64,000 bases of DNA from Mytilus edulis (lineage: Eukaryota > Mollusca > Bivalvia > Mytilida > Mytilidae): the NCBI RefSeq assembly GCF_963676685.1, contig NC_092345.1, positions 30,899,585 through 30,963,584 of the forward strand, in the 5' to 3' direction. Position numbers and translations under genes: made by a program. This document shows positions 60,267-64,000 of this stretch, one piece after another. Within the stretch, counting starts at the first letter, position 1; every line of letters starts with the position of its first letter. The notes under the pieces were generated by a model. That model saw only the letters and a program-made list of their open reading frames with translations, had not been told where the DNA came from and did not search any database.

Positions 60267-60329
60267 TCCTTTAATTGCTCCTGTTCTGATATGTCGCGCA
60301 TCAAGGTCATAACAGGAACAATTAAAGGA
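60267..60329. other. Stem-loop, 19-bp arms with one mismatch, 25-base loop
   Basis: Left arm tcctttaattgctcctgtt (60267-60285), right arm aacaggaacaattaaagga (60311-60329). 'gcgcaa' hexamers lie just outside both arms (60241-60246 and 60334-60339). Could be a remnant of a MITE or a small hairpin RNA; no evidence of transcription. Confidence 0.6.
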
Positions 60330-60463
60330 TGCTGCGCAAGGTAAGGATAAAGAAGTTAAATGTTTAAAACCACCATTACTATAAACTCTATACGATCGAC
60401 TTGCCATCTCACTTTCTCTTCTCTTACTGTTTTTTGGAGAAAAAAAAAGACGAGGCAGTTGCC

Positions 60464-60800
60464 TCACTGCCTCAACGGAAGCTTCTCCTCTAGAAATAAT
60501 TTAATTTGACACACTTTGGGAAAGAAGTTATTAGAATCTAAAAGACAATACAAAGCTTTGCTATCGATAGAATTTTGGTTTATCTTTTTTAAAATGAATA
60601 ATGCCGTCTTGATCGAGTCATCCAGGAAACAAATTCTGCTCATATCTGTTCTTGTGCAGGTCGTCTTAACATGCAGTGAGATAATGGCTTTTGCTCTTTG
60701 TTGAAGGCAACTCAAATCTGCCGGAGACTTTGAAGAACAGTAATCACAGCGAACTTCCTCTTTTGATTGTGCGTGTATAGCAATTGGTGTAACGAATATA
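60464..60800 (-). other. Open minus-strand frame of unknown nature
   Basis: About 110 codons remain open to a stop at 60464, including RCDYCSSKSPADLSCLQQRA, which has a CxxC pair. The upstream Met (60823) lies inside a family A repeat, so the real 5' end is unknown. No domain is recognised; it may be a transposon fragment or an isolated exon. Confidence 0.2.
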
Positions 60801-60802
60801 CG

Positions 60803-61140
60803 AAGATGTGGTATGAGTGCCAATGAGACAAGTTCAACTCTCCATCCAGTTCATAAAATAATTTGTAACAGTAAACCATTATGGGTCAAAGTACGGTCTT
60901 CAACACGGAGTCTTAGCTCACACCGAACAGCAAGCTATAAAGGGCATCATAAATGAAAGTGTAAAACCATTAGAACAAGAAAACCAAAGGTCTAATCTAT
61001 ATAAAAAGCGAAAAAGAGAAACACTTATGAACCACATCAACAAACGACAACTACTGAACAGTAGATTCCTGCATCAAGACAGGTGCAAACTAATGCAGCG
61101 GGTTAAACGTTTAAATAGGTACCAACCTTCGCCCTTATTT
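60803..61140 (+). repeat. Dispersed repeat, family A
   Basis: 'cgaagatgtggtatgagtgc', 'caatgagacaag', 'acggtcttcaacac', 'aacagcaagctataaagggc', 'acaaacgacaactactgaac', 'gcagcgggttaaacg'. Confidence 0.75.
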
Positions 61141-62414
61141 GAAAAATAGCGTGACATCACAACATAGAAAGACACACTATAAAATATCCCTTCATTTCTA
61201 TAACTTGGTTACATGCTCAGAAATACAACACACTGTTGTCAGAACCTTCAGGAATAATTATAATAACTATTCATGGACTTATTTGGGGAAAACCACCTTA
61301 GTGTAAAATTTACAAGTATGATTAAATTTTATAGGGAAATATCACCCTGGCGCGAATAAACAAGCTTGAGCGATTCATTTTTGGGGGAAATCTCACTGGT
61401 ACGAAAATCAATTTAGCGGAAATCAGTCACTAACTACTACTACAAAACCGCAAAGCTCTAATCGAAATGCACCCAATATTAATCATGCCACTCGTGGTAA
61501 ACCAATATTGATCAATATTACTATTTTATAGTTTTAATATATTTTACAACATTTTACAAGAAATGTATTAAAATACCATTCATCAATAACAAAACATTGA
61601 ACAAAATAAATTTTTATGAAAGACATATTTGACAACTTAAAATAATAGCACCTTATCTATCGTATCAAATGTAAGATAAATAGCTGTTCATAAAAGGGAT
61701 ACCGGTAATTGTTAGGGATAATGATTTTGTGTCACATCATTGTGTATACATCGAGATATACATGTGCCTCGAGCCTGATCAAATGTATGTATAAAAAGAG
61801 ATTTAACCTATAATGTATGTAGCGAAGCAAAATTAAACAAAGTATAAGTGTTTCTACCTTTGCATATAAAAATTGAATTAATTCACGGGCCGTTGCTTTG
61901 AAAGATTATTGCTGGATCGAATCTTTTGATATACAAGCAATCTACAAATTAAATAAAATGTTTACGTCTCGTACATCAAAACGTCTGCTGCAACTAACTG
62001 AAATGCCGTTAAAATATTCATATTTCTTGCAGTAAATATCTAGTCAATTAAGAAGAATTTTATCAACTTTTCACTATATCACATCTCCAACCCGCATAAA
62101 ATGAAATTCCTTTCTCCATTAAATTGACTGAAGTTCCATCATACAAATGTTTCAAATCCCTAAATGCGCCTCAATTATGTCGAGTATTTCATTTTCATTC
62201 ACAATTTGGCAACTCTCTTCTCAAGACTCTTGTAATTCTGTCATCGGCTTTAGAGGTAGAGGAGTATCGGACAGCTTCAAGTTCAAAGGTTATATATACT
62301 AACATAAGTCTAATGCGATCAACAGAATTAAAAACAAATTATACTGGCATTGTTAAGAACAACGAAATAACAACGAAAACACAGTTCGATCACAGATAGT
62401 ATGTATCACAATTG
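61141..62414. other. Region 3' of Nrarp
   Basis: No second gene seen. The Nrarp 3' UTR must extend into this stretch; no clear TTTATT (AATAAA on the minus strand) could be picked as its end. Confidence 0.35.
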
Positions 62415-62738
62415 TCACCGTTTTGGTGGAATAGTCCTATTTGCATGGAGTAGATATAAAGTAATGTCCTGATGTCCACTGAACGCTGCAATATGCAGAG
62501 GATTCCAGCCATCACTGTTAGCAAGTCTTGTGTCTGCTCCAAATTTAACTAAAAGTTTCACTAGTTTTAAATTTCCATTCATACAACTTTGATGCAAAGC
62601 CGTTTGTCCCTCAGTGTCAAATGAATTCACATTTACTTTTCCCTCTCTGCATTCCAGAATCTTTTTAAGTTCTGCAGTATCCCCATTTCTCACTGCATCC
62701 AGAAATCCCTTTTGATATTTATTTCCACATGCATTCAT
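62415..62738 (-). CDS. Nrarp: Notch-regulated ankyrin repeat protein (NRARP)
   Basis: A 107-residue intact single-exon frame, start ATG at 62738 (context ttacaATGaat), stop at 62415. Vertebrate NRARP is 114 residues and also intronless. After a short N-terminal helix (FLDAVRNGDTAELKKILE) comes VNVNSFDTEGQTALHQS, then two ankyrin repeats: about residues 44-73 (GNLKLVKLLVKFGADTRLAN) and 77-106 (GWNPLHIAAFSGHQDITLYL). 'NVNSF..EGQTALHQS' and 'LVKLLVKFGAD.RLAN.DGW' are diagnostic of NRARP rather than of ankyrin proteins in general. Known role: induced by Notch, binds the Notch intracellular domain-CSL complex and limits Notch output; also affects Wnt signalling through LEF1. The vertebrate C-terminal extension is shorter here. 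Upstream CSL site supports Notch control. Confidence 0.95.
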   Translation of the reverse strand: MNACGNKYQKGFLDAVRNGDTAELKKILECREGKVNVNSFDTEGQTALHQSCMNGNLKLVKLLVKFGADTRLANSDGWNPLHIAAFSGHQDITLYLLHANRTIPPKR

Positions 62739-62838
62739 TGTAATTCCATTTGAGCAAATGCAATATAAAAGTGTATCACCAAATTTCCCAGCCTGTTGGA
62801 AAACGACTACCTCATTGGTTGGCTCAAGGCCAGCTAAG

Positions 62839-62847
62839 TATATAACT
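62839..62847 (-). promoter_or_regulatory. TATA-like box of Nrarp
   Basis: Minus strand reads AAAGTTATATACTTAG. It lies about 100 bases before the ATG and 27 bases downstream of the CSL site; implies a transcription start near 62810. Confidence 0.4.
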
Positions 62848-62873
62848 TTATTTGATTCACGATAGCTTTAGAG

Positions 62874-62881
62874 CGTGGGAA
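62874..62881 (+). promoter_or_regulatory. Consensus CSL / Su(H) / RBPJ site
   Basis: CGTGGGAA, the optimal (C/T)GTGGGAA site, 136 bp upstream of the Nrarp start codon and next to the TATA-like box. Confidence 0.6.
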
Positions 62882-62889
62882 AAGCTATG

Positions 62890-63690
62890 TCAATATCTCG
62901 TACGGTTTGTCCGTATTCTAGATGTAACTGAATGGGGTTACGTTTTGAGTGACTTGTGTAAAGGAACGCCCCTTTACAAATCAAAAAGAAAACGTACCGT
63001 AATTTATTAACTAGGTAAAATCAGTGACATGGGAAAATTATTTCAAGCAATTCTATCAAAATTTAAATATCTATTCAAGTATGTTAAAGCGATTGTGAAC
63101 GTATCACATTCCTCAGAAGTTTTAAGAAAGGTGAAAAGTAGCAGTCTAGTTGAAATCAACAGTATTAAAAGGTGGTAAATTTAATACTTGAATTAATTAT
63201 CGTCAAGTTTTGTATATTATTTAAAAAATGTTTTGGTTGACAGATTTTAAATTGTAAAATTTTAAATTTCATTGACTGACCCTTGACACTTATATTGTGC
63301 TTATCGGTAATTTGAAGATGAAGTTTGTATGTAAGGCCTTCTATAAAAGAAATTCATTAAATCTAACCTATTAAAAATGAATTTATAATGTGCAACAGTT
63401 ATTAAACTTTAAAATGTGCAAGTAAAACAAGAATTGAAAAATATCTGTAAGCTGTACTTTCAAAATTGAATGAATTGAATGCAATAGTTTGATTTTTATG
63501 TTCCTTCGATGACGTATTTAAACAAGATGTCAAATGTCATTTTGTTCAACCTTTCCATTATTGGTACAAACTACTAAATATATCGCGTGAGTTTTCTACA
63601 TCACAAACCTTTTCACTGTATACATTTTCTGCTAATTAAAGTACAAGTACTCTGTACACATTAGCAGTGCAGATATAGAGATTTGACCGT
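62890..63690. other. Upstream region of Nrarp
   Basis: No gene seen; likely regulatory DNA of Nrarp. Confidence 0.35.
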
Positions 63691-63695
63691 TAAGT

Positions 63696-63703
63696 TTCCC
63701 ACG
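63696..63703 (-). promoter_or_regulatory. Second CSL / Su(H) consensus site
   Basis: TTCCCACG on the plus strand, i.e. CGTGGGAA on the minus strand, about 960 bp upstream of the Nrarp ATG and in the opposite orientation to the proximal site. Confidence 0.4.
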
Positions 63704-64000
63704 GGATTTGTAAATTTCCTTTAATTTGCCTTTTCACACAAACTTGATTCATTGATCTAGGCATGTAGTTTTAGATGCCAAATTATAAATAAAACTAATG
63801 TTTCATTGAAACGTTAAATGATTTTTTCTGTTCGTTGCTGATTGTTTGTATTGATCTGTTAAATGAACTGCTTTTGTAAAAAAAAAATATGCATGTCTAA
63901 ATAGAGCTACCATAAAACTGCTGATTATTAGAAATTTGATTTTCGTGAGAAATAAGTTGAATATTGTTGGAAATTGAGTTATCATATTTTAATAGTCAGC

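Overview
The window is AT-rich, intron-rich eukaryotic DNA that I assign to a marine mussel (Mytilus-like bivalve). The assignment rests on several dispersed repeats I recognise from memory as typical of Mytilus and other bivalves (the 'agatgtggtatgattgcc' family, the 'gtggcacccgtcgtgttgc' family, the 'tgaccttgacctcat' tandem family and the 'ggccttcggctgtt' tail). The gene content is animal. There are no bacterial operons, no CRISPR and no rRNA.

Three genes can be supported. (1) At 14563-21841 (+) six exons assemble into an unrecognised single-pass type I membrane protein: signal-peptide exon, a charged extracellular exon, one transmembrane exon and an acidic, Ser/Thr-Pro-rich tail. One donor in this model is uncertain. 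(2) At 29306-44466 (+) eleven exons join with every phase consistent into a 603-codon reading frame. It is homologous to vertebrate SOHLH2, the germ-cell basic helix-loop-helix factor: an N-terminal receiver-like domain (exons 2-4), a bHLH (exons 6-7) and a long C-terminal tail. (3) At 62415-62738 (-) an intact single-exon NRARP (Notch-regulated ankyrin repeat protein) has a consensus CSL/Su(H) site just upstream of a TATA-like box. A further lone coding exon is likely at 1263-1388 (-), its gene running off the left edge.

The rest is mostly repeats. 6160-7790 is a 27-bp minisatellite with higher-order structure. 8425-9200 is a dispersed repeat. 12400-13605 and 56845-58118 hold family E units. 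22377-24690 is a broken non-LTR retrotransposon nested in another repeat. 25513-25789 and 55604-55889 are two copies of one MITE. 30782-31041 is a purine-rich MITE with TIRs and an exact 8-bp target duplication; a second, inverted copy lies at about 14914-15182. 31658-32953 is a dead Tc1/mariner element with 31-bp TIRs. 48230-49090 is a LINE 3' end. 58208-58357 is a near-perfect foldback element. Regions such as 1390-3120, 3900-6160, 9350-12370, 49850-52190 and 52550-54710 contain nothing I can support.

The most striking structure is in the Sohlh2-like gene. The acceptor of exon 2, with the first codons of that exon, has been amplified into about 13 units upstream. The donor of exon 5, with the last 37 or so bases of that exon, has been amplified into four exact-frame copies downstream. 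Both amplifications create arrays of potential splice sites around an otherwise intact gene. Almost every intron of this gene carries a different repeat class.
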